DNA from: Kaistia soli DSM 19436
GTDB taxonomy: Bacteria; Pseudomonadota; Alphaproteobacteria; Rhizobiales; Kaistiaceae
DNA length: 64,000 nt
Direction: 5' to 3'
Assembly: GCF_900129325.1 (NCBI RefSeq)
Contig: NZ_FQUP01000001.1
Span: forward strand, 1,530,615-1,594,614
The position numbers were made by a program, and so were the translations under genes. Shown piece by piece: positions 1 through 8,800 of the stretch (its first letter is position 1; every line of letters starts with the position of its first letter). The notes below the pieces were generated by a model. It made no database searches. It was given only the letters and a program-made list of their open reading frames with translations, and was not told the origin of the DNA.

Positions 1-480
1 CAATTGCGCCAGCGTTGCCTCGGCGATCGCTCGCGCTGGGGCGCGATTGACAATCAGGATCGCGGGCGGGCCGCCCTTTTCGACGAGTTCGAGCGTCGCC
101 ACCGTCGCCCAAAGATCGACCGGCGTCGGTTGGACGGGGACGGCGACGAGGTCGGCCGCCTCGATCGCATTGCGCGCTTCCATATCGGAGCGCGGCGGCA
201 TGTCGATCAGCACCAGATCGTGGTCACGCGCCAGAATCCGTGCCTCGCGCTTGGCGCCCCAGCCCGAAGCAGTGCGCAGCAGCAATCCGGTCTCGCCTTC
301 GCCAAGGCGCCGCTCCCGGCGCTCGTACCATTGGCCGAGACTGCCCTGCGGATCGATGTCGAGAATAGCAACACGGCCGCCGCCGGAGACGTGAAGCCCC
401 GCGACGGCGAGATGAGCGGCCAGCGTGGTCTTGCCCGAGCCGCCCTTCTGCTGCGCGATCACCAGGATCTTGCCTGTCAT
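1..480 (-). CDS. ParA family ATPase, 3' end cut by window
   Basis: Reading the minus strand from the ATG at 480 gives 160 codons with no stop before the window edge, so the C-terminus is missing. The deviant Walker A motif QQKGGSGKTT lies at residues 10-19 with both the signature lysine and the P-loop lysine, and DIDPQGS at residues 41-47 is the Walker A' region typical of ParA/Soj/MinD ATPases. Such proteins dimerise on ATP and partition DNA or other cargo. No ParB is visible, and the short product start suggests an orphan ParA-like ATPase rather than the chromosomal parAB locus, which would normally sit near gidAB. It diverges from uvrB across about 180 bp. Confidence 0.85.
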   Translation of the reverse strand, partial: MTGKILVIAQQKGGSGKTTLAAHLAVAGLHVSGGGRVAILDIDPQGSLGQWYERRERRLGEGETGLLLRTASGWGAKREARILARDHDLVLIDMPPRSDMEARNAIEAADLVAVPVQPTPVDLWATVATLELVEKGGPPAILIVNRAPARAIAEATLAQL

Positions 481-647
481 GGCGGTCGCCTCATTGGCTG
501 TTGCGCGCTGCCGCATCTGGCACGTGTTCGACAACAACTGTTGCAGGATGCGGTGACAAGGGCAATGCAGCGAAGGGCATGCGGGGGCAGAGAAGCGCGG
601 CATCGCGTTTTTTCGAGCCATGCTCCCCTTCAAAAAACGACTGACTC

Positions 648-662
648 GTTCTACTTTCGTAC
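648..662 (+). promoter_or_regulatory. Candidate alphaproteobacterial LexA (SOS) box before uvrB
   Basis: The sequence GTTC-N7-GTAC lies at 648-662, one mismatch from the direct-repeat LexA box of Alphaproteobacteria (GTTC-N7-GTTC). It ends two bases before the preferred uvrB ATG at 665. The position fits repression of a transcript with a very short leader. One mismatch in an 8-base defined motif makes a chance match possible. Confidence 0.4.
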
Positions 663-664
663 CC

Positions 665-3505
665 ATGGCCAAACGCTCTAGACCATCCGGCTTCGGCGAA
701 GCGCCGCAGGCCGCTTTCGAAGCAGACAGCTCAGCCGGGCTTTCCGGCAATATCGCCGACTGGATCGACGAGATCGCGCGCGCCGCCGATGCGCAGCCGA
801 TCGCGCCGAAGCCGAAGCGCGCCCCGCGGGCGCGGCCGGAGCGGATGCAGCTTGTCGACCTCCCGGTCGATGAGGGCCGGAAGAAGGGCAAGGCGAAGGA
901 CAAGTCAGCCGACAGTGGCGCCTACAAGTCTGGCCGCGGTACGTCGATCGGCGTCGCCAGTTCGGCGCGCGAACGGGCGGCCAGCGGGCTCAATCCCGTC
1001 GCCGGGCTCGACATGGGGCTTGAAGAGGCCGAGGCGTCGTCGAGCCTTGCCTCATCCTCTGTGACGGCGACCGTCGCGGCGCTGACGGCGCTCATCGAGC
1101 ATGGCCGGCAGGAGGTGCGCGACAAGACGTGGGTGCCGCACCGGCCGGAGCGGCCGCAGAAATCGGAGGGCGGACAGCCCTTCCGGATCGTGTCGCCCTT
1201 CGAGCCGAAGGGCGACCAGCCGAACGCCATCAAGGAACTGGTCGAGGGCGTCAGCCGTCAGGAAAAGGATCAGGTGCTGCTCGGCGTCACCGGTTCCGGC
1301 AAGACCTTCACGATGGCGCAGGTGATCGAGCGGACGCAGCGTCCGGCGCTGATCCTGGCCCCGAACAAAACGCTCGCCGCTCAGCTCTATGGGGAATTCA
1401 AGTCATTCTTCCCCGACAACGCCGTCGAATATTTCGTCTCGTATTACGATTATTATCAGCCCGAGGCCTATGTGCCGCGGACGGACACCTATATCGAGAA
1501 GGAATCTTCCGTTAACGAGCAGATCGACCGGATGCGCCATTCGGCGACCCGCTCTCTGCTGGAGCGCGACGACGTCATTATCGTTGCGTCAGTGTCATGC
1601 ATCTACGGTATCGGCTCTGTCGAGACCTATACCGCCATGACCTTCGGCATTGAGCTCGGTGAAAAGCTCAACCAGCGCCAGCTGCTCGCCGATCTGGTGG
1701 CCCTGCAATACAAGCGGCAGGATCTCAATTTCGTGCGTGGCAGTTTCCGCGTGCGCGGCGATACGGTCGAGATCTTCCCGGCCCACCTTGAGGATCGCGC
1801 CTGGCGGTTGTCGCTGTTCGGCGACGAGGTCGAGAGCATCACCGAATTCGACCCGCTGACAGGTCAGAAGACCGCCGACCTCAAATTCGTGAAGGTCTAT
1901 GCGAACTCGCACTATGTGACGCCGAAGCCGACGCTCAACCAGGCCATCGCCTCGATCAAGACCGAGTTGCGGGCCCGCCTCGTGGAACTGGAGGCGGCAG
2001 GGCGTTTGCTGGAGGCGCAGCGGCTCGAACAGCGCTGCCGCTTCGATATCGAGATGATCGAGGCGACCGGCTCCTGCGCCGGCATCGAGAACTATTCACG
2101 CTATCTCACAGGCCGCCTGCCGGGCGAGCCGCCGCCGACACTGTTTGAGTATCTGCCCGACAATGCGCTCGTCTTCACGGACGAGAGCCATGTCACGATT
2201 CCGCAGATCGGCGCGATGTATCGTGGCGACTTCAGGCGCAAAGCGACGCTGGCCGAATATGGCTTCCGTCTGCCGTCCTGCATGGACAATCGGCCGCTCC
2301 GCTTCGAAGAGTGGGACGCGATGCGGCCGCAGACGGTGCATGTCTCGGCGACGCCGGGCGGCTGGGAGATGGACGCGACGGGCGGCGTGTTCACCGAGCA
2401 GGTCATCCGTCCAACGGGGTTGATCGATCCGGTGATCGAGATCCGCCCGGCCAAGACGCAGGTCGACGATTTGCTTGGTGAGGTGCGCGAAACGGCGAAG
2501 GCGGGATACCGGACGCTGGTGACGACCCTCACCAAGCGTATGTCGGAGGATCTCACGGAGTATCTGCACGAGAACGGCGTCCGCGTGCGCTATATGCATT
2601 CCGACGTCGAGACGTTGGAGCGGATCGAGATCATCCGCGACCTGCGCCTCGGCGCCTTCGACGTGCTGATCGGCATCAACCTGCTGCGCGAGGGGCTCGA
2701 TATTCCGGAATGCGCACGCGTGGCGATCCTCGATGCCGACAAGGAAGGTTTCCTGCGGTCCGAGACTTCGCTGATCCAGACGATCGGCCGTGCAGCGCGC
2801 AACGTCGACGGCAAGGTCATTCTCTATGCCGATCACATCACCGGCTCGATGGAGCGGGCGATGGCCGAGACCGAGAGGCGGCGCGAGAAGCAGGTCGCCT
2901 ATAATCTCGAGCACGGCATTACGCCGGAATCGATCAAGCGCCAGATCGGCGACATCATGGCCTCGGTCTACGAGCAGGACCATGTCACCGTCGATGCCGG
3001 CCTCGCCGATACGGCACTCATCGGCAACAACCTCAAGGCTCATCTCGAAGATCTCGAAAAGCGGATGCGCGAAGCGGCGATCAATCTCGAATTCGAGACC
3101 GCGGCGCGGCTGCGCGACGAGATCAAGCGCCTGCGCGAGACGGAGCTCGCCATCGCCGACGATCCGCTGGCGCGTCAGTCAGCCATAGACGACCGGACCG
3201 GCGGCTATCGCGGCGAGAAGAAATACGGGGCGGCCGGCAATCTGCCGCCCGAACCGAAGACGCGGGCCCGCAAGAACGACCTCGACGAGATGACGGTGAA
3301 GCGCACCGAAGTGCCGCTCATCACGAAGGCGCGCAAGCCCACGCTGGACGAGATGGGCGCCAGTTCGAACATGACACAGGTCGCCGCCGATCACGGCGAG
3401 AAGCCGAAGCGTCCGGACCCGATGACATCAAACCACCGCCCAGGTGGGCGTTCGGTCGGCGGCAGGGCAGGATCGAGCGCGGGCCGGAAGGGTCCGAAGC
3501 GGTAG
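665..3505 (+). CDS. uvrB: Excinuclease ABC subunit B (UvrB), extended at both ends
   Basis: UvrB is the DNA-damage-verifying helicase-like subunit of the UvrABC nucleotide excision repair nuclease. The conserved core begins near residue 173 ([13 protein letters not shown]). It carries Walker A GVTGSGKT near residue 209, the Tyr-rich beta-hairpin ([10 protein letters not shown]) and the helicase DESH box. A UVR motif near residues 790-830 binds UvrC. The product is about 947 aa against about 670 for typical UvrB. The extra sequence is a roughly 170-residue basic, low-complexity N-terminus and a roughly 110-residue basic C-terminal tail, both seen in related Rhizobiales proteins as far as I recall. 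An upstream in-frame ATG at 620 exists. I prefer 665 (MAKRSRPS) because the intervening sequence looks like leader and a LexA-like box falls there. Confidence 0.95.
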   Translation: MAKRSRPSGFGEAPQAAFEADSSAGLSGNIADWIDEIARAADAQPIAPKPKRAPRARPERMQLVDLPVDEGRKKGKAKDKSADSGAYKSGRGTSIGVASSARERAASGLNPVAGLDMGLEEAEASSSLASSSVTATVAALTALIEHGRQEVRDKTWVPHRPERPQKSEGGQPFRIVSPFEPKGDQPNAIKELVEGVSRQEKDQVLLGVTGSGKTFTMAQVIERTQRPALILAPNKTLAAQLYGEFKSFFPDNAVEYFVSYYDYYQPEAYVPRTDTYIEKESSVNEQIDRMRHSATRSLLERDDVIIVASVSCIYGIGSVETYTAMTFGIELGEKLNQRQLLADLVALQYKRQDLNFVRGSFRVRGDTVEIFPAHLEDRAWRLSLFGDEVESITEFDPLTGQKTADLKFVKVYANSHYVTPKPTLNQAIASIKTELRARLVELEAAGRLLEAQRLEQRCRFDIEMIEATGSCAGIENYSRYLTGRLPGEPPPTLFEYLPDNALVFTDESHVTIPQIGAMYRGDFRRKATLAEYGFRLPSCMDNRPLRFEEWDAMRPQTVHVSATPGGWEMDATGGVFTEQVIRPTGLIDPVIEIRPAKTQVDDLLGEVRETAKAGYRTLVTTLTKRMSEDLTEYLHENGVRVRYMHSDVETLERIEIIRDLRLGAFDVLIGINLLREGLDIPECARVAILDADKEGFLRSETSLIQTIGRAARNVDGKVILYADHITGSMERAMAETERRREKQVAYNLEHGITPESIKRQIGDIMASVYEQDHVTVDAGLADTALIGNNLKAHLEDLEKRMREAAINLEFETAARLRDEIKRLRETELAIADDPLARQSAIDDRTGGYRGEKKYGAAGNLPPEPKTRARKNDLDEMTVKRTEVPLITKARKPTLDEMGASSNMTQVAADHGEKPKRPDPMTSNHRPGGRSVGGRAGSSAGRKGPKR

Positions 3506-3569
3506 GGCAAGCAGGACAGGTCGTGCGGGCGACGATCGAACCCGTCGCGGCCGGACTGGCGACCGGTCC

Positions 3570-3962
3570 ATGGATGGAGCAGATCTCTTGGAGCGTATGG
3601 CGGCCTGCGCCTGTGGACATCTGCGCGTCTTCTGCACCGACGAGCCTGACAAGGTCTCACTCTGCCACTGCCTCGCCTGCCAGAGGCGGACTGGAAGCGC
3701 CTTCGGCATCGCCGCATTCTTTGCACGCGATCATGTCCGGGTCGAAGGGCCAAGCCTTTCCTATGAGCGTCCCTCCGACAGCGGGTTTCCCGTGCTGCTG
3801 CATTTCTGTCCGGACTGCGGATCCACCGTATTCTGGGAGCCGCGGCGGAAGGCGGACATGATCGCGGTCGGCGTGGGCTCGTTTGCCGACCCGGCCTTTC
3901 CCGCGCCGTCGCAGTCAGTTTATGCGGAATTCAAGCATCCCTGGCTTGGAGATATCGGCTGA
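3570..3962 (+). CDS. GFA-family (glutathione-dependent formaldehyde-activating-like) zinc protein
   Basis: The product is about 130 aa with the Cys pattern of the GFA/CENP-V fold: ACACGHL near the N-terminus, CHCLACQRRTGS in the middle and CPDCGSTVFW later. These cysteines bind zinc in the Mss4-like fold. The family was named for a glutathione-formaldehyde adduct enzyme, but most members have no proven reaction, so no substrate is claimed. The start is uncertain: ATG 3570 or ATG 3597 (MAACACG) both give an intact domain, and neither has an ideally spaced ribosome binding site. The gene follows uvrB on the same strand by about 65 bp. Confidence 0.8.
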   Translation: MDGADLLERMAACACGHLRVFCTDEPDKVSLCHCLACQRRTGSAFGIAAFFARDHVRVEGPSLSYERPSDSGFPVLLHFCPDCGSTVFWEPRRKADMIAVGVGSFADPAFPAPSQSVYAEFKHPWLGDIG

Positions 3963-4027
3963 AGCAGACGACGGCCGCCCAGGTTTTAACGGAACCATGG
4001 ATGCAATCGCGTCGGCATATGCGCCGC

Positions 4028-4417
4028 TCACCGTTGTGGGTGCGCGCTCAGATGCTCATGCGCGATGAGCCATCCATCGCGATCGCGGCGCATGACGGTC
4101 GTGCCGCGTCCGCCGCCGCTGACGGGGCGGCCATCAACCGTAGCCGTCCAGTGAAAATGATAGGTGCAGGCCGCCGCTCGGTCGTCCCGCGCGACCCATG
4201 CGACGGTGTCCAGCCAGTAGCTTTCGAGCGGGAAGCGTTGCCATGTCTCTTCAAAGGCTGAGCGGATCGCCGCAATTCCCTCGAACGATCCATCATTGAA
4301 CCAGAAGATAGCGTCTTCGGCGATAAGCGGCGCGACATCATCGAAACGATGGTTGTTGATGCGCGATCGATAGAGATCCAGCAGATCGGCTGGACTTCCG
4401 GCCAGACACGCCATCAA
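4028..4417 (-). CDS. NTF2-like / SnoaL-fold protein
   Basis: The 129-aa product matches the small nuclear-transport-factor-2-like fold: an N-terminal helix with an LLDLYRSRINNHRFDDVAPLIAED-type opening (shown in part), then FWFNDGSFEG, and a C-terminal sheet ending in a conserved His-Glu-His pattern (AHEHLSAH). Proteins of this fold can be isomerases, hydrolases or binding proteins, and the sequence alone does not decide which. Its ATG overlaps the stop of the upstream phytochelatin-synthase-like gene in an ATGA, implying translational coupling and a shared transcript. Confidence 0.75.
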   Translation of the reverse strand: MMACLAGSPADLLDLYRSRINNHRFDDVAPLIAEDAIFWFNDGSFEGIAAIRSAFEETWQRFPLESYWLDTVAWVARDDRAAACTYHFHWTATVDGRPVSGGGRGTTVMRRDRDGWLIAHEHLSAHPQR

Positions 4418-5145
4418 TCGTTCTTCTTTGCCACGAGCACATACCCTCTCGTCCTGTTGCCATTGTCCTTATCCGGTGTGTTCATCGCCGCGAAAAGGTC
4501 GGCGGCCTTGACCCAGACCGGCGGGTATTTGTAGCGGGCGACGTCGAGGATCAGGAAGCGGTCCTGCTCTGCGTCATAGGCGGCCAGCGGCGAGATATGG
4601 CCGCCGGTCTCCTGGCCCATCGCCTTGCGCAGATAGTTCACGATGACGAAGCGATCCTCGTCGGCCAGATAGGCGCGGGCCTCACTCCGGAAGGCGTCGA
4701 GGTTGGTGTCGCCGGCATGGTGGACAGCGGCGATGACCGGCTTGGTGGCGATCGCCGCACCGAGCTGGTCGAGCGTCATGCCCATCCGCTCGATGGTCGC
4801 GCGAGGAACGACCGCCTCAGTCCTGTCGTCGAGCACATTGTCCTGTGTGAAGGTGCGGAACGGCTTGTATTCCGGCACCTCCGGGGCGGGCAGGGCCATA
4901 GCGTTGAACACCATGGTCATCGAGGCCACGCCGCAGAAGGACTGCGTCTTCTGGGTGACGAAATTGTCGACAAGCGGGAAATAAGCCTCGCGCGCCTCCG
5001 CCTCGACCAGCAGCGCTTCGCCCTCTTCGCTCGATGCGCTGACCATCGAGGGCGGCAAAGCGAGCGTCTCGGCGAAACCGTAGCCGGTCAGGCCGACCAG
5101 CATGGCGGCAATGAGCGAGCGGGAAGCCAGGCGGCGGAATGACAT
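4414..5145 (-). CDS. Secreted phytochelatin-synthase-like peptidase (C83 family)
   Basis: The 243-aa protein has an N-terminal hydrophobic signal segment (about residues 8-25, cleavage near GFAE). It then closely follows the short cyanobacterial-type phytochelatin synthase (as in Nostoc): VTQKTQSFCGVAS with catalytic Cys71, GGHISPLAAY with His183, and LILDVARYKYPPVW with Asp201. All three papain-like triad residues are present. The plant-type C-terminal sensor domain is absent. Short bacterial homologues mainly cleave glycine from glutathione and make little phytochelatin. A periplasmic glutathione-processing role is therefore the best inference, with a possible link to metal or thiol homeostasis. 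It is translationally coupled to the downstream NTF2-like gene. Confidence 0.9.
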   Translation of the reverse strand: MSFRRLASRSLIAAMLVGLTGYGFAETLALPPSMVSASSEEGEALLVEAEAREAYFPLVDNFVTQKTQSFCGVASMTMVFNAMALPAPEVPEYKPFRTFTQDNVLDDRTEAVVPRATIERMGMTLDQLGAAIATKPVIAAVHHAGDTNLDAFRSEARAYLADEDRFVIVNYLRKAMGQETGGHISPLAAYDAEQDRFLILDVARYKYPPVWVKAADLFAAMNTPDKDNGNRTRGYVLVAKKND

Positions 5146-5327
5146 CGCGACGTCCCCGGCCGCTCGCGTGAGGTCTCATCGAGGAAACCGGCCGCTTGAC
5201 CTCGATGGCTGGTCCTGATCCTATCAGCGTCAGACGATCCGGTCGAGCAAGGCTCCCGGCGACTGTTCCCCCCAGCAGAACCCATCCGTCGGCCGCGCCG
5301 CGGCCGGCCTTTGTCGGAGTGACTATC

Positions 5328-5909
5328 ATGTTCGATTATGATGATGATTTCGCTAGTCTTTCTGAGCTCAGAGAGCGTTTCGTGATGATCTCGGGATGTT
5401 CAGGCGGCGGCAAGTCGACGCTTCTCGAGGCCCTGGCGCTGCATGGCTTTGCCGTTCAGCGGGAACCCGGTCGGCAGATCGTGCGGGAGCAACTGTTCAT
5501 AGGTGGCGACGCGCTTCCTTGGGCCGATGCGGGCGGCTTTCTCCGTCTCGTGCTGTCACGGGCAATGCATCAGCTGGCCAAGGCCGCCGCGAGCGGGCGG
5601 CTGACGCTGTTCGATCGCGGGCTGGTCGATGCCTATGCCGGGTTCCGCCGTGCGGGCGCCGCGGTTCCCGCATGGGCCGCGACGGCGGTAGCGCAGCTCC
5701 GCTATGCGGACACGGTGTTCATGGCGCCGCCTTGGCCCGAAATCTTCGTGCAGGACGCGGATCGGCGGCATGACTTCGACGCCGCCGAGGCCGAATATCA
5801 TGACTTGTGGGCGGCTTATGAGTCGCTCGGCTATCTTCTGGTCGAGCTCCCGCGCAGCGATGTCGAGAGCCGCGTCAGCTTCGTCGTCGACCGGCTCGGC
5901 GCGCCCTAG
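5328..5909 (+). CDS. AAA_28-type ATP-binding protein
   Basis: The 193-aa product has a Walker A motif (SGCSGGGKST) about 23 residues in, followed by a kinase-like layout with LFDRGLVDAY (a possible Walker B/lid) and FMAPPWPEIF. This resembles the AAA_28 family of small P-loop proteins, some of which act as nucleotide or metabolite kinases. Its substrate is unknown. ATG 5328 is preferred because GGAG at 5316-5319 lies 8 bases upstream. The stop interlocks with that of the convergent GNAT gene in a CTAG at 5906-5909. Confidence 0.8.
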   Translation: MFDYDDDFASLSELRERFVMISGCSGGGKSTLLEALALHGFAVQREPGRQIVREQLFIGGDALPWADAGGFLRLVLSRAMHQLAKAAASGRLTLFDRGLVDAYAGFRRAGAAVPAWAATAVAQLRYADTVFMAPPWPEIFVQDADRRHDFDAAEAEYHDLWAAYESLGYLLVELPRSDVESRVSFVVDRLGAP

Positions 5910-6397
5910 ATGACGAGCGCCATGGAGCGTGTGTCGTAATAGACGCCGTCGATCAGGTCTGTCCCGCGGTGGAAGCCCTCGGCCGTGAAGCCGATCTGCT
6001 CATAAAGGTGAGCCGCGGCCGGATTGTCGGCGCGCACCGTCAGGGCGATCCGTGTCATGCCGCCGGCATGCGCGGTATCGATGGCCGCTTCGAGAAGTCG
6101 GCGGCCGATGCGCTGGCCGCGATAGGCCGGCAGCAGGCCCATGCCGACCGTTCCAGAATGCGCATAGATCGGCAGATGGTCGTTGCGGACGATGTCGCAC
6201 CAGCCGACGACCATGGGGCCGTCGACAGCGACCAGGTGGGGATTGCCCTTGGCAAGATTGTCGCGGACGAATTCCGCCGCCTGCTCGAGGGTTGGACCTT
6301 CAGTTCGTGCCAAGAAACGCTTCTCGCGAGCGACGCAGTCGACCGCGTCGCGAAAGCCGGGAATATCCTCTTCGCGGATCGACCGTATCTCGATCAC
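5906..6397 (-). CDS. GNAT family N-acetyltransferase
   Basis: The 163-aa product has the acetyl-CoA-binding GNAT fold: an N-terminal IRSIREEDIPGF strand-helix, GMGLLPAYRGQRIGRRLL with the Q/RxxGxG/A pyrophosphate loop, and a C-terminal ALTVRADNPAAAHLYEQIGF segment that is very typical of the family. It most resembles general or phosphinothricin-type N-acetyltransferases. The acyl acceptor cannot be read from the sequence. It sits 3 bp downstream of the SDR gene, probably in one transcript. Confidence 0.85.
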   Translation of the reverse strand: MIEIRSIREEDIPGFRDAVDCVAREKRFLARTEGPTLEQAAEFVRDNLAKGNPHLVAVDGPMVVGWCDIVRNDHLPIYAHSGTVGMGLLPAYRGQRIGRRLLEAAIDTAHAGGMTRIALTVRADNPAAAHLYEQIGFTAEGFHRGTDLIDGVYYDTRSMALVI

Positions 6398-6400
6398 GCC

Positions 6401-7228
6401 TCAGCCTTTCAGGAAGGCCTGGAAGGCGTCGCCGTAATCCGTGTGCCACCGCGACAGTGGCGGGCGGTTCTCGGCGATGTCGCCGGCGGCCCAGAGAATG
6501 CGCTTCTCGTCGGTCGGTCGCTGGACCTCGTTGTCGGGGCACAGAATGTAGAAATCACCCTTCTCGATCGAGGCGAGCATGAAGTCGATGGTCTGTTCTG
6601 GCGTCCAGGCGCCATCGGGCTTGACGGCGCGCTCGCCGGTCGTCAGGCCGGTCCAGACGAAGCCGGGGATCAGCAGCTTGGCCTCGACCCTGCCGCCCTC
6701 GATGTTGCGCAGCTCGTGCTGCAGCGCCTCCGTGAGCACCTTCACGCCAGCCTTGGAGACATTGTAGGCGGTGTCGCCGGGCGGCGTGGTGATGCCCTGC
6801 TTGGAACCAGTATTGATGATGAGCCCGGGCGCGCCGCCGGCGATCATCGCCGGGCCGAAAACCTGAACGCCATTGACGACGCCATAAAGGTTGGTCCCGA
6901 TGACGCGCTGCCAACTCGCGAGTTCGCCGAGCGCCGGACCGCCATTGCCGATGCCGGCATTGTTCATGACGATATGAGGCGTGCCGAACCGGTCGATGAC
7001 GGCATCGAGCAGGGCTTCCACATCGGCGCGGTTGGAGACGTCGGCCTTGACCACGAGCGCCTCAGGCCCCAGCGCGGTTCTTGCCCGTCCCAGCGCCTCC
7101 TCGCTCCAATCGGCGATCGCCACGTTGAGGCCGAGCGCCTGGAACTTGCGCGCGGCGGCAAGGCCGATGCCGGAAGCGCCGCCCGTGATCACGGAGACAT
7201 GGCCGGTGGCGATGGCGGGATGCGTCAT
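6401..7228 (-). CDS. Short-chain dehydrogenase/reductase
   Basis: The 275-aa protein is a classical SDR NAD(P)-dependent oxidoreductase. It has TGGASGIG at residues 15-22 for dinucleotide binding, NNAG near 89-92, and the catalytic Ser142, Tyr155 and Lys159 (YNVSK). The Asp40-Trp after the second strand suggests NAD(H) preference, a weak inference. The substrate is unknown. The open frame extends a further 210 codons upstream without a stop. The ATG at 7228 is chosen because it places the Rossmann motif at the normal distance and the upstream extension runs antisense through two other genes. Confidence 0.9.
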   Translation of the reverse strand: MTHPAIATGHVSVITGGASGIGLAAARKFQALGLNVAIADWSEEALGRARTALGPEALVVKADVSNRADVEALLDAVIDRFGTPHIVMNNAGIGNGGPALGELASWQRVIGTNLYGVVNGVQVFGPAMIAGGAPGLIINTGSKQGITTPPGDTAYNVSKAGVKVLTEALQHELRNIEGGRVEAKLLIPGFVWTGLTTGERAVKPDGAWTPEQTIDFMLASIEKGDFYILCPDNEVQRPTDEKRILWAAGDIAENRPPLSRWHTDYGDAFQAFLKG

Positions 7229-7345
7229 GTCTTCGTCCTGCTGGTCGATTGTTGGAGGTTGGCCGACGCGGTGATCGGGATGGATGCACAAAGCATGATA
7301 ACCTTCTATATCCGGATTGGGGACTGGTTTCGCCACAGGGATTTC

Positions 7346-7612
7346 ATGCCGATGCGCCGCACGCTTCTTGCTCTCATGCTCCTCGCCGCGACCATGCCGG
7401 CGGCTCTCGCCTGCACGAAGGACGAGCTGCAGGCGAAGTCGATTGAGCTCGCCGATCTCGTCAAGGCGATCGTCGCCAAGGATCCGAGTCAGGCGCAACC
7501 ATGGCGCGCCAAGCAGGTGACCGTCGATCAGGTGGCCGAGGTGACAACCGACCTCGACAAGATCTGCGCCGCCTATGATTCGGCGATCGCAGAGGCCAAA
7601 GCCGCGCCGTAG
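7346..7612 (+). CDS. Small secreted protein, function unknown
   Basis: This 88-aa product begins with a clear signal peptide (MPMRRTLLALMLLAATMPAA, cleavage near LAC) followed by a short, helical, Lys/Asp-rich domain with two cysteines, one directly after the predicted cleavage site and one near residue 74 (LDKICAAYD). A disulfide in the periplasm is possible. The first Cys could also mark a lipoprotein, although the preceding residues are not an ideal lipobox. I recognise no family. It diverges from the SDR gene and is followed 21 bp later by arfB. Confidence 0.65.
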   Translation: MPMRRTLLALMLLAATMPAALACTKDELQAKSIELADLVKAIVAKDPSQAQPWRAKQVTVDQVAEVTTDLDKICAAYDSAIAEAKAAP

Positions 7613-7633
7613 CTGCTCTATCGGGCTCGCGCC

Positions 7634-8053
7634 ATGATCCGCATCACCGACGAGATCGAACTCGACGAGAGCGAAATCGAGGAGACGTTCATCCGTTCGT
7701 CGGGACCTGGCGGGCAGAACGTCAACAAGGTGTCGAGCGCAGTACAACTGCGCTTCGACGCTCGCCGATCGCGGGCGTTGCCCGACGCCGTCGCCGTGCG
7801 ATTGATGCGGCTCGCGGGGTCCAAGCTGACGCAGGATGGCGTCATCGTCATCACCGCGCAGCGCCATCGCGACCAGGCGCGCAACCGCGCCGATGCTGTC
7901 GAGCGCCTTGCTGAGTTGATCCGCGCGGCCATTCCGCCGCCGATCCCCCGCCGCGCCACCAAGCCGACAAAGGCTTCCAAGGAGCGGCGGTTGGACGGGA
8001 AGGCCAAGCGATCAGGCGTCAAAGCCATGCGGGGCGGGGTCAAGTTCGATTGA
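7634..8053 (+). CDS. arfB: Alternative ribosome-rescue factor / peptidyl-tRNA hydrolase ArfB
   Basis: The 139-aa protein has the release-factor catalytic loop SSGPGGQNVNK with GGQ at residues 26-28, which hydrolyses peptidyl-tRNA on stalled ribosomes. The basic C-terminal tail (KPTKASKERRLDGKAKR and onward) is the part of ArfB/YaeJ that enters the empty mRNA channel. The lack of codon-recognition domains separates it from RF1/RF2. Length and order match the family. Confidence 0.92.
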   Translation: MIRITDEIELDESEIEETFIRSSGPGGQNVNKVSSAVQLRFDARRSRALPDAVAVRLMRLAGSKLTQDGVIVITAQRHRDQARNRADAVERLAELIRAAIPPPIPRRATKPTKASKERRLDGKAKRSGVKAMRGGVKFD

Positions 8054-8168
8054 AGGTCGGCACGCAGACATAGGTTTTGCGCGATCTGGCTAAAATCACC
8101 TGAGCGGTGCAACATCCTTGAAGGCCGCGCATTGAAGCTCGGGCTTAACACGAGACGAGGGACGCACC

Positions 8169-8423
8169 ATGGGTATCATCTGGACCATCATCATCGGCTT
8201 CATTGCCGGCGTGATCGCGAAATTCATCATGCCGGGCGACAATGAGCCCCGGGGCTTCATTCTCACCATCATCCTCGGCATTGCCGGCGCTTTCTTGGCC
8301 ACCTGGCTCGGGCAGGCGATCGGATGGTATGGCCCGAACGATCAGGCAGGACTGATCGGCGCGGTCGTCGGCGCGCTGATCGTCCTGTTTATCTGGGGCG
8401 CTATCGTCCGCCGCCGGGCCTGA
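8169..8423 (+). CDS. GlsB/YeaQ/YmgE-type small membrane protein
   Basis: An 84-aa, almost wholly hydrophobic protein with three predicted membrane segments and the glycine-rich pattern of the transglycosylase-associated / YeaQ family (GFIAGVIAKFIMPGDNEP at the first loop, then ILGIAGAFLATWLG). The family is linked with stress and stationary phase. No catalytic role is established despite the historical name. The ATG at 8169 has a GA-rich stretch (GAGACGAGGGACG) upstream. A perfect palindrome follows the stop. Confidence 0.88.
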   Translation: MGIIWTIIIGFIAGVIAKFIMPGDNEPRGFILTIILGIAGAFLATWLGQAIGWYGPNDQAGLIGAVVGALIVLFIWGAIVRRRA

Positions 8424-8430
8424 AAGAAGA

Positions 8431-8458
8431 GATCCCGCTTCGCATGCGAAGCGGGATC
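8431..8458. terminator. Perfect 28-bp palindrome between convergent genes
   Basis: GATCCCGCTTCGCA and its exact complement form an uninterrupted 28-bp palindrome just after the YeaQ-type stop and just before the DUF2892-type stop on the other strand. It is symmetric and lies between convergent ends, so it most likely terminates both transcripts. Neither side has a strong T-run. Confidence 0.65.
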
Positions 8459-8461
8459 GCT

Positions 8462-8716
8462 CTAGCGACGGCGCGGAAGTTCCGGGTGCTCGCTGAAATG
8501 TTCTTCAAGCGCCTCGGTGATCGGACACCGGCCGGTCGCGCCGCGATAGGCGAGGTAGGACCCCGTCGCCAGAGCCAGCACCGACAGGAAGCGATTGGGA
8601 CGCGGCCGCAAAGCGGCGGCGGCCAAAGCGAGCCCGCCCAGAACCGATAGGGTCCTGCTGGCGGTCGACATTTCCGGAACCACGACAGGTTCGACGGTTC
8701 GCGAGCGGAAGATCAT
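8462..8716 (-). CDS. Small membrane protein, DUF2892 (YgaP-type membrane) family
   Basis: The 84-aa product contains two hydrophobic stretches (SVLGGLALAAAAL and FLSVLALATGSYLAYRG) joined by RPRPNR, then GRCPITEALEEH. The RxxR...RGATGRCP layout is characteristic of the DUF2892 inner-membrane hairpin family. An internal ATG about 15 codons in (MSTASRTLS) is an alternative start. Function is unknown. Confidence 0.72.
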   Translation of the reverse strand: MIFRSRTVEPVVVPEMSTASRTLSVLGGLALAAAALRPRPNRFLSVLALATGSYLAYRGATGRCPITEALEEHFSEHPELPRRR

Positions 8717-8800
8717 TTGTGGTCTCCTCTTGGAATCGAGCGTTCAACGCGGCATCGGCGGTTGCGTTCCCGCGACCCTTTCGCCGCAAGGGAGGGTGTC

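Noticed and set aside
7229-7867. N-terminal extension of the SDR frame
   Set aside because: It would overlap arfB and the small secreted protein on the opposite strand; the Rossmann motif requires a start near 7228.
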